The position numbers and the translations under genes are program-made. This document shows positions 50,304 through 58,686 of a stretch of DNA of 64,000 nt, in pieces; position 1 is the first letter of the stretch, and every line of letters starts with the position of its first letter. The stretch is from SVTX01 sp964526505 (GTDB taxonomy: Bacteria; Bacillota; Clostridia; Oscillospirales; CAG-272), in the NCBI GenBank assembly GCA_964526505.1, contig CAZGJC010000003.1, positions 1-64,000 on the forward strand, written 5' to 3'. The notes under the pieces were generated by a model. That model was not told the origin of the DNA. It did no database searches and was given only the letters and a program-made list of their open reading frames with translations.

Positions 50304-51674
50304 TTACCTCAAAAGAATGTCCTCTAAAATATTCATATGTTCGTTTGTTGTGATTACAATAACACTGTCGCCCTCTTCAAGCGTTGTTTGACCGTGAGGG
50401 TAAATTACGTTTCCGTCACGTATAATAGCCGCCACAAGAAGATCCTTTTTCAGTTTAAGTTCGCATAGAGGGGTCGCAATGTAAGGAAAATCCTCGCCAA
50501 CGTCGAATTCAAGTGCCTCAACTTTGTTGTCGGCAAGTTTGTAAAGAGTCTTTATCGTACTTTTTGAAGAATTTTCTTTGGAGTTTGCAAGACCTCTCAC
50601 ATACCTGATAACGTGAGACGCCGTTATAAGTTTCGGGTTCACGTCGGAGTCTATTCCCGCCGTCTCCGAAAGTTTTGCAAATGAGTTTGCAGACACACGG
50701 GCAATAACTTTGTCAACGCCCCTTGCTTTTGCAAACATTGATATTATTATGTTGTTTTTGTCGTCGGGAGTTGTAACAACGCAAGCGTCAGCCGAATCAA
50801 TTCCTTCATCGCAAAGTAAGTCGGGGTCTGTGGCATCACCGCAAATGATAGTCGCACGTGGAAATTCTTCCGCCAGTTCACGACATCTGTCCCTGTCCTC
50901 TTCGACAATCTTTATGGAAAATCCACCCGTGGAGAGCATACTTGCAAGATACTTTGTTATGCTGTTTCCGCCGATTATGAAAACGCTTCTTATCTTTTTT
51001 GCGAGTATACCGATTTTTACGAAAAATTCCGATATGTCTTTACGTGAAGCGGTAATTGATATCGTGTCTCCGCTACGTATGGTGTAGTCACCGCTTGGAA
51101 TAATAACGTGACTTCCGTGACGTACAATGCAAATAAGTGCGTTCGTGGAGTATTTTGAACGTAATTCGGAAAGTTTTTGACCTGCAAGGGGGTGGTGAGA
51201 GTCTATGTGAATGTCAACAACCTCAACACGACCTTTTGCAAATTTGTCAAGTTTCATTGCAGCGGGAAAGCGTATAATTCTTGCCACTTCTCTTGCCGCT
51301 TCGTATTCGGGATTGACAATCAGGTCAATTCCGAGTTCTTCACACATGTAGTTCATCTGACGAAGATACTGCGGATTGCGTACTCTCGCTATGGCATGTG
51401 ACGCCCCGAGACGTTTTCCTATCATACAGCAAAGCAGATTGAGTTCGTCCTCGGTTGCAACGGATATTATAACGTCGCAGTTTTCAACGCCCGCCTGTTT
51501 TTGTATTTCCACGGAGGCACCGTTGCCCACTATTCCAAAAACGTCGTATTTGTTTACCACCTCGTCAACAAGTGCGGGGTTTTCGTCTATAACGGTAACG
51601 TTGTGACCCTCTTCACACACAGAGGAAATAAGCGTGTCGCCTACCGTTCCGTTTCCGATAATTACTATTTGCAT
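50304..51674 (-). CDS. trkA: Trk system potassium uptake regulatory protein TrkA
   Basis: A 456-residue cytoplasmic regulator with two tandem RCK units, each with an NAD(H)-binding Rossmann domain (TrkA_N) and a TrkA_C domain. The first begins MQIVIIGNGTVGDTLISSV, the second near residue 231 with SVFIIGGNSITKYLASMLS. It assembles as a ring under TrkH and gates it in response to nucleotides. ATG 51674 was chosen for CAGGAGT upstream; the frame is open nine codons further. It is the first gene of the trkA-trkH unit, with a hairpin from the preceding gene just upstream. Confidence 0.95.
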   Translation of the reverse strand: MQIVIIGNGTVGDTLISSVCEEGHNVTVIDENPALVDEVVNKYDVFGIVGNGASVEIQKQAGVENCDVIISVATEDELNLLCCMIGKRLGASHAIARVRNPQYLRQMNYMCEELGIDLIVNPEYEAAREVARIIRFPAAMKLDKFAKGRVEVVDIHIDSHHPLAGQKLSELRSKYSTNALICIVRHGSHVIIPSGDYTIRSGDTISITASRKDISEFFVKIGILAKKIRSVFIIGGNSITKYLASMLSTGGFSIKIVEEDRDRCRELAEEFPRATIICGDATDPDLLCDEGIDSADACVVTTPDDKNNIIISMFAKARGVDKVIARVSANSFAKLSETAGIDSDVNPKLITASHVIRYVRGLANSKENSSKSTIKTLYKLADNKVEALEFDVGEDFPYIATPLCELKLKKDLLVAAIIRDGNVIYPHGQTTLEEGDSVIVITTNEHMNILEDILLR

Positions 51675-51701
51675 AGTGACTCCTGTAATTTTTGTTTGCA
51701 C

Positions 51702-51733
51702 TTAACCCGTGATAACTGTTTATCACGGGTTAA
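51702..51733 (-). terminator. Perfect hairpin between the GH78-like gene and trkA
   Basis: TTAACCCGTGATAA (51702-51715) and TTATCACGGGTTAA (51720-51733) form a perfect 14-bp stem with a 4-base loop. There is no good T run, so this may terminate weakly or be an operator for trkA; the position just before trkA leaves both options. Confidence 0.6.
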
Positions 51734-51741
51734 ACGTAAAA

Positions 51742-53424
51742 TCAATCTATAACTGTTATTCCTTCGGGAACCTTGTATTCGACAACCGTCACACCGTCAA
51801 CTTTCTTTGCGGATACTTCTATCGTTCCGTGTATTGTGGGAACTGTACCGCAAGCCCAGTCAAGGTCTGCAAGGTTCGGCTTTATCTCGTATGTGTCTGC
51901 GGAAATAGCTCTTACGCCGAGAACGTAATAGGTAAGGAATGGACACGGACCCGATGCCCAACCGTGGCAAAGTGAGTGACGGAAGTTCTTGTAGCAGAAA
52001 TCTCCGTATGCACCGTGTATATCAATTTTGCCTTCCGGTACAGGCTCGTCGATTCTTGCCGCATTTTCAAGCCACGAAAGATGGAAGTCCTCCCAGAACG
52101 TGGTGGCACCCATATCAAGCATGCTTCCCCAATATGATTTCATATCGTGTAATGCACCCGTAAGGTCGCCTGCAATTGCTTTTGCCGCAAGAATATAGTA
52201 TCCGAAGAACGTTGAATATCCGTTCGCTCCTCTGGGTGATATTACCTCTTTGTTGAGTTTTTCGGGATCACCTATTCCGGAGAGAATGAGGAGAGCGGCG
52301 GCTTGCTTTGAACCTGCACAGTCGGGAATATGCTTTAACATTCTTTCCGACGCTTCGTCGCATTTGTGCGAAATAATTTCTTCGCCGAGAAGTTTGAGAA
52401 GTTCACTGCCTCGTATAAGTGCTAAACGGAGAAGACCTTGAAGACCTGCATGAACCGCTTCGTCGTGACCACGTGAGGGCCAGTCGATAAATCTGTCCTC
52501 GGGCATATGTTCCACGCCGTTTTCATCAACGCAATCCGAAAGTACACCCAAAAGTCCGGTAAGATACTCTTTCTGTTCTTTAAGATATTCCATATTGCCG
52601 GTGGTTCTGTAAAGGTCGTGCTGTATCAGTAACCACCATATGGAGTAGGACGACATACCGTTCATCCATCTTCCTATGGGTGTTTCGTTGCGAACGAGGT
52701 CAAGCGAACGGTGAATTACTTCCTGATCTCCGAACGTTGCGAGAATGGAACGAACTTCCGTGTGCATGTCACCTATCCAAACGAGACGGTCTCTCTTTAT
52801 TCCGTCCCAAAGATATTCCTGCATGTTTACGTGAGCGGTGTATGCCGCCGTGTTCCATATCTTGGTTATTTTTTCGTCACTACATTCAAAAGATCCCTTG
52901 TATTCAAGGTCAAGATACGTGAATACACCCTGTATTGCCTTGAATTCAACAAGTCCTTCCGGTTCGAGAAGTTCGATATATGCAAAACGGTAACCGGATT
53001 CGTTGGTTTCGTTGGAAGAAAGGAAACCTACGTTCATTACACGATCACGTATAGCGTGGTCGTTCGTTGTGTTTTCTACGAAAAGGGGAGTCATAGCCTC
53101 GCTGACACTCTCTCCGAATCTTATGAGTAAATCCGCTCTGTTGTTTCTGCCTCTTACGCTCCAAATCATAAGACGCATACTTCCGGGAAATTCAATTCCG
53201 AAGTCGATAAGAATAGATGCGTTTTCGCCGTCTTTGTGATTTTGAAGTACGCAACCGTTGCCGGGATCAAGCGTTATTTGATTTGTTTTTTCATTCAAAA
53301 GAGATTCCGTGTTTGTTACGTCACCCTTTGTGAGAACAACTCTCTTGGGTGTGAGATAACGTCTTGTTCTGGGGTCTGTGAGAGAACTGTCCAAACCGGG
53401 GAATTTCTGATTAACCTTTGCCAT
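51742..53424 (-). CDS. Alpha-L-rhamnosidase-like protein (GH78-type)
   Basis: A 560-residue protein built like GH78 enzymes: an N-terminal beta-sandwich region (about 1-180) and a six-hairpin (alpha/alpha)6 barrel. The diagnostic segment is LWDGIKRDRLVWIGDMHTEV (near 218), close to the DGPKRDR..W.GD catalytic region of rhamnosidases, and SSYSIWWLLIQHDLYRTTG follows. The C-terminal beta domain closes with VEYKVPEG. It has no signal peptide, so it would act on oligosaccharides or glycosides after import. AAAGGTT precedes the start. It has its own promoter (53505-53533) and is not in an obvious sugar operon. Confidence 0.85.
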   Translation of the reverse strand: MAKVNQKFPGLDSSLTDPRTRRYLTPKRVVLTKGDVTNTESLLNEKTNQITLDPGNGCVLQNHKDGENASILIDFGIEFPGSMRLMIWSVRGRNNRADLLIRFGESVSEAMTPLFVENTTNDHAIRDRVMNVGFLSSNETNESGYRFAYIELLEPEGLVEFKAIQGVFTYLDLEYKGSFECSDEKITKIWNTAAYTAHVNMQEYLWDGIKRDRLVWIGDMHTEVRSILATFGDQEVIHRSLDLVRNETPIGRWMNGMSSYSIWWLLIQHDLYRTTGNMEYLKEQKEYLTGLLGVLSDCVDENGVEHMPEDRFIDWPSRGHDEAVHAGLQGLLRLALIRGSELLKLLGEEIISHKCDEASERMLKHIPDCAGSKQAAALLILSGIGDPEKLNKEVISPRGANGYSTFFGYYILAAKAIAGDLTGALHDMKSYWGSMLDMGATTFWEDFHLSWLENAARIDEPVPEGKIDIHGAYGDFCYKNFRHSLCHGWASGPCPFLTYYVLGVRAISADTYEIKPNLADLDWACGTVPTIHGTIEVSAKKVDGVTVVEYKVPEGITVID

Positions 53425-53504
53425 TTTTGTATAACCTTTCTGTGTTTTCCATCATATAATCAAGTCGATGTCAAAGCAAAAATAAACTCTTTGCATTTTG
53501 AACC

Positions 53505-53533
53505 ATTATACCATAATGATAGTTAAATTGCAA
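53505..53533 (-). promoter_or_regulatory. Promoter of the GH78-like gene
   Basis: Minus strand TTGCAA (53533-53528), 17 bp, TATAAT (53510-53505), about 80 bases before the start codon. Confidence 0.75.
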
Positions 53534-53600
53534 TAGATTTGCAAATTTTTGTCATCCTTAATTTGTCCTCTGGCTTTTGTGTGCGAGTCCTTTTTTGCGG

Positions 53601-53629
53601 TTGATTTTTTCTGCGATATGTGTTATGAT
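53601..53629 (+). promoter_or_regulatory. Promoter of the 79-residue gene
   Basis: TTGATT (53601-53606), 17 bp, TATGAT (53624-53629), 18 bases before the start codon. Confidence 0.75.
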
Positions 53630-53647
53630 AATCATAGAGGTGATTTT

Positions 53648-53887
53648 ATGTTTTTTGGTAAATTTTTGAAGCGAAATGCAAATGATAAATATCCGGATAC
53701 CGCAAAATATAAAAAAGGCGATTTTGTGCGTTTCCGTTATCGTGACGAAGTAACGCACGGCTTTGTGTACAGTGCTGTCGCCGATGCTGACGGTCGTATA
53801 ACTTATACCCTGCAAATGGGCGGTGAATGCCCGAGTTTTGCCTATAATTACGCCGAATGTGACGTTATCGGATATGTGAAAAAATAA
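53648..53887 (+). CDS. Small hypothetical protein (79 residues)
   Basis: I do not recognise this protein. From ATG 53648 (AGAGGTGAT upstream) it has a basic N-terminus (MFFGKFLKRNANDKYPDTAKY) and then a beta-rich segment KKGDFVRFRYRDEVTHGFVY...ITYTLQMGGECPSF that looks like a small SH3/KOW-like barrel, a common nucleic-acid or protein-binding fold. A longer open frame upstream crosses the promoter and is not used. It has its own promoter and a terminator shared with spoVT. Confidence 0.7.
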   Translation: MFFGKFLKRNANDKYPDTAKYKKGDFVRFRYRDEVTHGFVYSAVADADGRITYTLQMGGECPSFAYNYAECDVIGYVKK

Positions 53888-53895
53888 AATCCAAA

Positions 53896-53935
53896 AGGAG
53901 CGATGCATATCTTTCAATGCAATCGCTCCTAAAAT
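53896..53935. terminator. Bidirectional terminator between the 79-residue gene and spoVT
   Basis: AGGAGCGAT (53896-53904) pairs with ATCGCTCCT (53922-53930), with GCAT/ATGC pairing inside. A-rich left and T-rich right flanks suit both convergent genes. Confidence 0.85.
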
Positions 53936-53936
53936 T

Positions 53937-54482
53937 TTATTCTTCAAGTTGCTTGCCCAGAAAACTTGCCGCCGTTTGAATAAGTTTGCATTCGACGGAT
54001 TCCGGTATGGCGTCTTTTTCGTTTTCAACCAGCGATGCCACACAACCGATTACGTCACCCTCGCAAATTATCGGCATGGCGACCGTAACGTAGTGATTTC
54101 CGCCGTCGGATAGAGCGGGCATTTTTCTACCCGCCTCGGACCGTGTGTAGATTGAACGCCCTTCCATGATTTTTTCGAGTTCTTCCGATAAAGACTTGTC
54201 CGCATATTCTTTCTTGGATATGCCCGCACATGCCACAACCGAATCCCTGTCGCATACAATGACGGATAGACCGCAAGTTTTGTAAAGTGTTTCACAATAT
54301 TGACCGGCAAATGACGTAAGTTCTCCGATTGGCGAATATTTCTTGAATATCACCTCACCGTTCCTGTCGGTGAAAATTTCAAGCGGGTCGCCCTCCCGTA
54401 TACGCATGGTTCTTCTTATTTCCTTTGGTATAACGACACGACCGAGGTCGTCGATGCGTCTTACAATTCCCGTTGCTTTCAT
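53937..54482 (-). CDS. spoVT: Stage V sporulation protein T-like regulator
   Basis: A 181-residue regulator with an N-terminal AbrB/SpoVT swapped-hairpin DNA-binding domain (MKATGIVRRIDDLGRVVIPK and EIRRTMRIREGDPLEIF, residues 1-50) and a C-terminal GAF-like domain (about 55-178). In Bacillus it adjusts sigma-G-dependent genes late in sporulation. The full length and both domains are present, which suggests that the host can, or its ancestor could, form endospores; no other sporulation genes lie in the window. AAGGAAGG precedes the start. A terminator separates it from the upstream decarboxylase operon. Confidence 0.92.
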   Translation of the reverse strand: MKATGIVRRIDDLGRVVIPKEIRRTMRIREGDPLEIFTDRNGEVIFKKYSPIGELTSFAGQYCETLYKTCGLSVIVCDRDSVVACAGISKKEYADKSLSEELEKIMEGRSIYTRSEAGRKMPALSDGGNHYVTVAMPIICEGDVIGCVASLVENEKDAIPESVECKLIQTAASFLGKQLEE

Positions 54483-54574
54483 ATATCTTTAAGCCTTCCT
54501 TGCTTTGTTTTTGTGTTTTAGGAATTTTGTCCCTTGTTATTATTTGTTGATTTTGGTGAGTCTATACTGTAAAT

Positions 54575-54620
54575 ATAAAAACCCGTCCGCTTGAACCCAA
54601 ATTCAAGCGGACGGCTGATT
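54575..54620 (-). terminator. Terminator of the decarboxylase operon
   Basis: CCGTCCGCTTGAA (54583-54595) pairs with TTCAAGCGGACGG (54602-54614). On the minus strand it is followed by GTTTTTATAT; on the plus strand by a T run as well. Confidence 0.93.
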
Positions 54621-54622
54621 TT

Positions 54623-54844
54623 TTATTCCTCATCCTTTGGCGGAGTCGATATTTTGACAATCGCCCATTGAATGAGTTTGACTATTAAAATAATTATAAA
54701 AATTACGGCGAAAATTGCAACAAGACCTTTCCAAGTTACGTTGAGTGCGACCTTTATGGTGTCCCAATTCATCGGAGTCAGTCCGTCAAATGCACCACCG
54801 AGGACGTTGAGAAGTGCTAAATTCAATACGTTTAAAAGTTTCAT
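54623..54844 (-). CDS. Small single-TM protein, possible decarboxylase gamma subunit
   Basis: 73 residues from ATG 54844 (AAGGAGGATGC upstream; the ATG six bases earlier overlaps the ribosome-binding site). A hydrophobic N-terminus is followed by one strong TM helix (GLVAIFAVIFIIILIVKLIQ near 42-61) and a short charged tail. Size, topology and position right after the beta subunit gene (11 bp) fit an OadG-like gamma subunit, which anchors and assembles sodium-pumping decarboxylases. Sequence similarity to OadG is weak, so this is inference from context. No biotin carrier or alpha subunit gene is in the window. Confidence 0.6.
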   Translation of the reverse strand: MKLLNVLNLALLNVLGGAFDGLTPMNWDTIKVALNVTWKGLVAIFAVIFIIILIVKLIQWAIVKISTPPKDEE

Positions 54845-54855
54845 TTGCATCCTCC

Positions 54856-55983
54856 TTAACCTACGACAAATCCGATTATCAGACCGCCCACAATTGCCGA
54901 GGCAATCTGACCGGATACGTTTGCACCTGCCGCATGCATAAGCAGATGATTGCAGGGATCTTCTTTGATTCCCATTTTTTCAACTACTCGTGAAGCCATC
55001 GGGAACGCCGAAATTCCTGCCGCACCGACCATGGGATTGATTTTTTCTTTGCAGAATAAATTCATAATTTTCGCACACATAACTCCGCCGAACGTGTCGA
55101 ATACGAAAGCGAAAAGACCGAGAGCCATAATTATGAGCGTTTCAATTTGAATAAACGATTCCGCTTTCATCTGGAATGAAATGGTTATTCCCAAAAGAAG
55201 AGTTATAATGTTCGAGAATGCATTTTGTGCAGTGTCGGAAAGTGAACCGAGACGTGTGCATTCACGTATGAGATTTCCGAACATAAGCATTCCCACAAGC
55301 GAGAGCGATTCGGGAGCGATGAGACCTGCCACTATCGTAACCGCAATCGGGAAAATTATTTTGAGAATTTTCGGAACTTGCTTCGGGTTGTAGTGCATTT
55401 TTATCTGACGCTCTTTTTTTGTCGTGCAGGCTTTGATTACCGCAGGCTGAACTATCGGCACCAGAGCCATGTACGAGTACGCCACCACTATAATCGGACC
55501 GAGATAATTCGACGCAAGTTCTTTTGCCACCATGATTGCCGTGGGACCGTCAGCCGCACCGATTATCGCAATCGACGCCGCATCGTTAACCGAAAATCCC
55601 ATCATGGACGCAAATATCATCGTGACGAATATTCCGAACTGTGCTGCACCGCCCAAAATAAATAATTTCGGATTGGCAAGCAGAGGACCGAAGTCAATCA
55701 TCGCACCGATGCCGATGAATAAAAGCAGAGGCATTGCCTCACCGACTTCAATTCCCACGTGATATAGGTTGGATATTATACCGCTTCCTTCTTCAACGAC
55801 CGCCGAAAAGGGAAGATTGACAAGTATCGCTCCGAATCCCATCGGAAGTAGGAGAGCGGGTTCCATGTCCTTTTTTATTGCAAGATAGATGAGAATCGCA
55901 CCGATTATCCACATTGCAACCATTTTCACGTCAACGGCACGTACGCCCTCAACGAGAAATTCGAGATTTTTAAAAAATTCCAT
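54856..55983 (-). CDS. Sodium ion-translocating decarboxylase, beta subunit
   Basis: A 375-residue membrane protein of the OadB/GcdB/MmdB family that couples decarboxylation of a carboxybiotin to Na+ export. About nine to eleven TM segments. The conserved stretch AMPLLLFIGIGAMIDFGPLL (near 82) and GAADGPTAIMVA (near 140, with the Asp required for Na+ in relatives) are present, as is GAAGISAFPMASRV near 330. AGAGGAA precedes the start. Only the beta and a gamma-like gene are here; alpha and biotin carrier must be elsewhere, so the acid (oxaloacetate, methylmalonyl-CoA or glutaconyl-CoA) cannot be named. Confidence 0.93.
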   Translation of the reverse strand: MEFFKNLEFLVEGVRAVDVKMVAMWIIGAILIYLAIKKDMEPALLLPMGFGAILVNLPFSAVVEEGSGIISNLYHVGIEVGEAMPLLLFIGIGAMIDFGPLLANPKLFILGGAAQFGIFVTMIFASMMGFSVNDAASIAIIGAADGPTAIMVAKELASNYLGPIIVVAYSYMALVPIVQPAVIKACTTKKERQIKMHYNPKQVPKILKIIFPIAVTIVAGLIAPESLSLVGMLMFGNLIRECTRLGSLSDTAQNAFSNIITLLLGITISFQMKAESFIQIETLIIMALGLFAFVFDTFGGVMCAKIMNLFCKEKINPMVGAAGISAFPMASRVVEKMGIKEDPCNHLLMHAAGANVSGQIASAIVGGLIIGFVVG

Positions 55984-56007
55984 TTTTGATTTCCTCTGTT
56001 GTGATTT

Positions 56008-56229
56008 TCAATTTTGAGTTTCGTCGTCGGAAACGTATGCGGAAACGTCGATTTGTGCAAGTTTTTGTGTGTCGAATTTTCCCTTGGTTTTTTCAAAATA
56101 TTGAATATTGTTGCGAAGCATAAATAAAAACTGATTGTTGGGCGTGCGTCCCTCCGCTTCCGATACGTAAAGTAACTTGCGAAGTAAGTCCTCGGACAGA
56201 CGAACGGTTATCTCCGGCTGTTTTTTCAT
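56008..56229 (-). CDS. Ribbon-helix-helix (Arc-like) DNA-binding protein
   Basis: A 73-residue protein. Residues 5-48 fit a ribbon-helix-helix: the beta strand PEITVRLSEDLLRKLLYVSE, then EGRTPNNQFLFMLRNNIQYFE. Such proteins bind operators as dimers. An acidic tail (SAYVSDDETQN) follows. It lies in the same direction as the beta subunit gene, 24 bp upstream of it, and may control this operon. AAAGGAA precedes the start. No toxin gene lies next to it, so an antitoxin role is not supported. Confidence 0.75.
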   Translation of the reverse strand: MKKQPEITVRLSEDLLRKLLYVSEAEGRTPNNQFLFMLRNNIQYFEKTKGKFDTQKLAQIDVSAYVSDDETQN

Positions 56230-56252
56230 TTGCTGTTCCTTTCCCCTAAAAG

Positions 56253-56831
56253 TTAATTGCTTGATTTGTCCGTGATTCTTGTGCCTTGACAGGCGATTTC
56301 GGCACGACGAACGGCAGAACGGTTAATTTTCTTTATGTACGAAAACCCGTCGGGAAGAGTTTCAAAGTAAATTATGCAAACTTCTTCACCCTCCGTGAAA
56401 ATGCCGTAGTATATGTTTTCGGATTTGAGTGACGAAATAAATACGTAATCTTTGTCGATGTGGCGATTTTCAATCGACTCCGACGCACCTGTTGTGAAAA
56501 GTCCTATTTCCGAAAAAGACGAAATGTCCGCTTCAAACGAGAGTTTCCTGTGTATGCCTCCTTTTATTGTGCAAACGACGAGAGATGACCCCTCAATCGT
56601 GCTTTCGAATTCAACGTTAGAAAATCGCCAGGAGAAAAATATGACAAGTATCTCTATCCCTATCGCCATAACGGTTGCGGGAATGAGCAGTAAATCGCCG
56701 TAAAAGAGATTGATAACGATGACAACCAGTGCAAACGCAAGTAAAACGTATCCGAATAAAAACGGCAATTTGTGACCCAAACATGCCGTGCTACCGCCTT
56801 TTTTTACAATGTATTCGTATCTGTCCGACAC
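56253..56831 (-). CDS. Hypothetical protein with two TM helices and a soluble domain
   Basis: A 192-residue protein that I do not recognise. Two TM helices lie near residues 24-68 (FLFGYVLLAFALVVIVINLF and LLLIPATVMAIGIEILVIFF), then a beta-rich domain with an acidic surface (VEFESTIEGSSLVVCTIKGG, IDKDYVFISSLKSENIYYGI). The layout matches the protein encoded at 8990-9505, which suggests a small family of membrane-bound PH-like sensors or scaffolds. The start codon is GTG (56831) with GAGAGGTGG upstream. It is the first gene of the operon with the RHH and beta subunit genes. Confidence 0.65.
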   Translation of the reverse strand: MSDRYEYIVKKGGSTACLGHKLPFLFGYVLLAFALVVIVINLFYGDLLLIPATVMAIGIEILVIFFSWRFSNVEFESTIEGSSLVVCTIKGGIHRKLSFEADISSFSEIGLFTTGASESIENRHIDKDYVFISSLKSENIYYGIFTEGEEVCIIYFETLPDGFSYIKKINRSAVRRAEIACQGTRITDKSSN

Positions 56832-56943
56832 CGTATGTAAACCACCTCTCGATTAAATTAAATTCATTATAACATATATTTACCTTTTTTTCAATGAAAA
56901 TAAGAAAAATCACATAAAATTAACAAAATTAAAAAAATTTCTA

Positions 56944-56972
56944 TTGATATTTGGGGACTTATGTAGTATAAT
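56944..56972 (+). promoter_or_regulatory. Promoter of the 97-residue TM protein and PHP gene
   Basis: TTGATA (56944-56949), 17 bp, TATAAT (56967-56972), about 58 bases before the start codon. Confidence 0.82.
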
Positions 56973-57030
56973 TAAAAAAATTAAATCACCATTGTATGTC
57001 TTTAAATAAAATAAAACGGAGGAAAAAATT

Positions 57031-57324
57031 ATGAAAAACGCAGTATGGGAAAAAATGTCTGATATGAAAGACAGAGCATACGACAGAGTATTTGCAAAAA
57101 GAGTTGAAGCGGAAAACAAAGCGAGACTTTGGAAAGTTCTCTTCATTGTAACGGTATCCGTTCTCGGTGTTGTAGTGGCGTCGATTGCCGCTTACACGGT
57201 GCTTAAAAACAAATTCGATAAGGATATCATCGCAAGACTCAAAGCACGCTTTTCAAGAGAAGTAGACGATTCCGACTTTGTTGACGCAACAAGCGAAGAC
57301 GTGTCTGTTGACGTTGTGGAATAA
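57031..57324 (+). CDS. Small single-TM protein (97 residues)
   Basis: Not a family I can name. A charged amphipathic N-terminus (KMSDMKDRAYDRVFAKRVEA) precedes one TM helix near 35-57 (VLFIVTVSVLGVVVASIAAY), then a short basic stretch and an acidic C-terminus (DDSDFVDATSEDVSVDVVE). The layout, positive before and acidic after, suggests an N-in, C-out or hairpin-anchored small protein. GGAGGAAA precedes the start. PHP follows 14 bp later, so they are cotranscribed. Confidence 0.75.
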   Translation: MKNAVWEKMSDMKDRAYDRVFAKRVEAENKARLWKVLFIVTVSVLGVVVASIAAYTVLKNKFDKDIIARLKARFSREVDDSDFVDATSEDVSVDVVE

Positions 57325-57337
57325 TTAAAACGGAAAA

Positions 57338-58084
57338 ATGATACAAGATCTTCATAGCCACACATACTATTCTTTTTGTGGGGCGGATAATCCGTGCGAC
57401 GTTGTGGAAGGAGCGATTGCCGGCGGTATCGAACTGTTCGGAATTTGTGACCACAACCACGGAATAGGTAACGGACGCCTTGACGTTTTCTTCTATGAGG
57501 GTGACCTCGGTCAGGATTATTACAGAACGCTTGTGCGTTATTTTGACCATATAGACCTGATAAAACAAAAATATGCAGATAAAATCAAACTCCTCAGAGG
57601 ACTTGAAATTTGTACGCATACACATCAAATGAGAACCGCTCTCCCCGAGGGAACCGACGTTTCGTTTTTTGATTATTGCCTGCTTGAAAACCTTGACGCA
57701 GGTGAATTGACAACCACAAAAGGCGACCTTTTCGGATATGCCGAAAAACTTAAATGCAAAAACTTGGGTATCGCTCATACCGATATGTTCGCATTTATTG
57801 AAAGTCGTGGTGAAAAACCGTATGATTACTTTAAGAAAATGGCAGAGCAGGGGATTTTCTGGGAAATGAACGTCAGTTATGACAGTATTCATAAGTACAG
57901 AGAACATCCGTATATGCTCAAATTCTTCGAGGACGAAGAGCAACAGGCAATCGTTCGTGAATCGGGCGTTCGTTTAAGCGTCGGATTTGACGGACATAGA
58001 ATTGCAGAGTATCGTCCCGATAGAGTTCGTGATTATTGCGAAAGAATTCAAAATATGGGTATTAAACTTGCTTTCCAAGATTGA
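57338..58084 (+). CDS. PHP-domain hydrolase (histidinol phosphatase-like)
   Basis: A 248-residue PHP-family metal-dependent phosphoesterase. Metal motifs in order: DLHSHTYYSFCG (near 4), CDHNHGIG (near 37), RGLEICTHTHQ (near 87), IAHTDM (near 146) and VGFDGHRIAEY (near 213). It resembles the HisJ-type histidinol phosphatase group, but there are no his genes here, and the family also includes nucleotide and other sugar phosphatases. It shares little with the PHP protein at 8065 beyond these motifs. A terminator at 58116 follows. Confidence 0.85.
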   Translation: MIQDLHSHTYYSFCGADNPCDVVEGAIAGGIELFGICDHNHGIGNGRLDVFFYEGDLGQDYYRTLVRYFDHIDLIKQKYADKIKLLRGLEICTHTHQMRTALPEGTDVSFFDYCLLENLDAGELTTTKGDLFGYAEKLKCKNLGIAHTDMFAFIESRGEKPYDYFKKMAEQGIFWEMNVSYDSIHKYREHPYMLKFFEDEEQQAIVRESGVRLSVGFDGHRIAEYRPDRVRDYCERIQNMGIKLAFQD

Positions 58085-58115
58085 TGCCGATGACTTAAAG
58101 TCGAAACCGTAAATA

Positions 58116-58158
58116 CGAAAAATACGACGCTTGATTTTAGAGCGTCGTATTTTTCGTT
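58116..58158. terminator. Bidirectional terminator between PHP and cyclophilin genes
   Basis: The 16 bases 58116-58131 pair with 58141-58156 (core AAATACGACGCT / AGCGTCGTATTT) with a 9-base loop and T runs. It ends just before the convergent cyclophilin stop. Confidence 0.92.
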
Positions 58159-58161
58159 TAC

Positions 58162-58662
58162 TTATTCTTCGATTACGTCAATGCTTTCAATGATAACGGG
58201 AGTTTTGGGAACGTCCTCGTACCAGCCGTAAGAACCTGTTTTTACGCCTGCTATCATATCGACAATTTCAATTCCGTCGGTGATTTTTCCAAATCCCGCA
58301 TACGCTCCGTCAAGATGGGGAGCGTCCATGTGCATAATAAAGAATTGCGATGATGCGGAGTTGGGGTCCTGTGTGCGTGCCATTGAAAGAACGCCTCTTG
58401 TGTGTTTGAGATTGTTGGACATAAATCCGTTTGCGATAAACTCACCCTTTATGGACGAAGTTCTCTTTTCACGAAATTCGGGTGTAAATCCGCCACCCTG
58501 AATCATAAAACCTTTTATAACTCTGTGGAAAATAAGACCGTTGAAAAAACCTTCTTTTGCAAGTTTGATGAAGTTTCTAACTGTTTCGGGGGCTTTGTCG
58601 GGATAAAGTTCCGCTGTCATTTCTCCGAAATCTTTTACGTTGATTTTAATCTGTACACTCAT
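58162..58662 (-). CDS. Peptidyl-prolyl cis-trans isomerase, cyclophilin type
   Basis: A 166-residue cytoplasmic cyclophilin that isomerises Xaa-Pro bonds during folding. The catalytic Arg-Phe pair lies in IFHRVIKGFMIQGG (near 45-58). The active-site segment RGVLSMARTQDPNSASSQFF and APHLDGAYAGFGKI follow at the expected positions. No signal peptide. AAAGGA precedes ATG 58662. It lies 24 bp after mrnC on the same strand, so the two are probably expressed together with DUF1836. Confidence 0.95.
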   Translation of the reverse strand: MSVQIKINVKDFGEMTAELYPDKAPETVRNFIKLAKEGFFNGLIFHRVIKGFMIQGGGFTPEFREKRTSSIKGEFIANGFMSNNLKHTRGVLSMARTQDPNSASSQFFIMHMDAPHLDGAYAGFGKITDGIEIVDMIAGVKTGSYGWYEDVPKTPVIIESIDVIEE

Positions 58663-58686
58663 ATTTAAAAATCCTTTCTTTGTTTG

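Noticed and set aside
56008..56229. Antitoxin of a toxin-antitoxin pair (RHH protein)
   Set aside because: No toxin-like small gene is adjacent; the neighbours are a membrane protein and the decarboxylase beta subunit.
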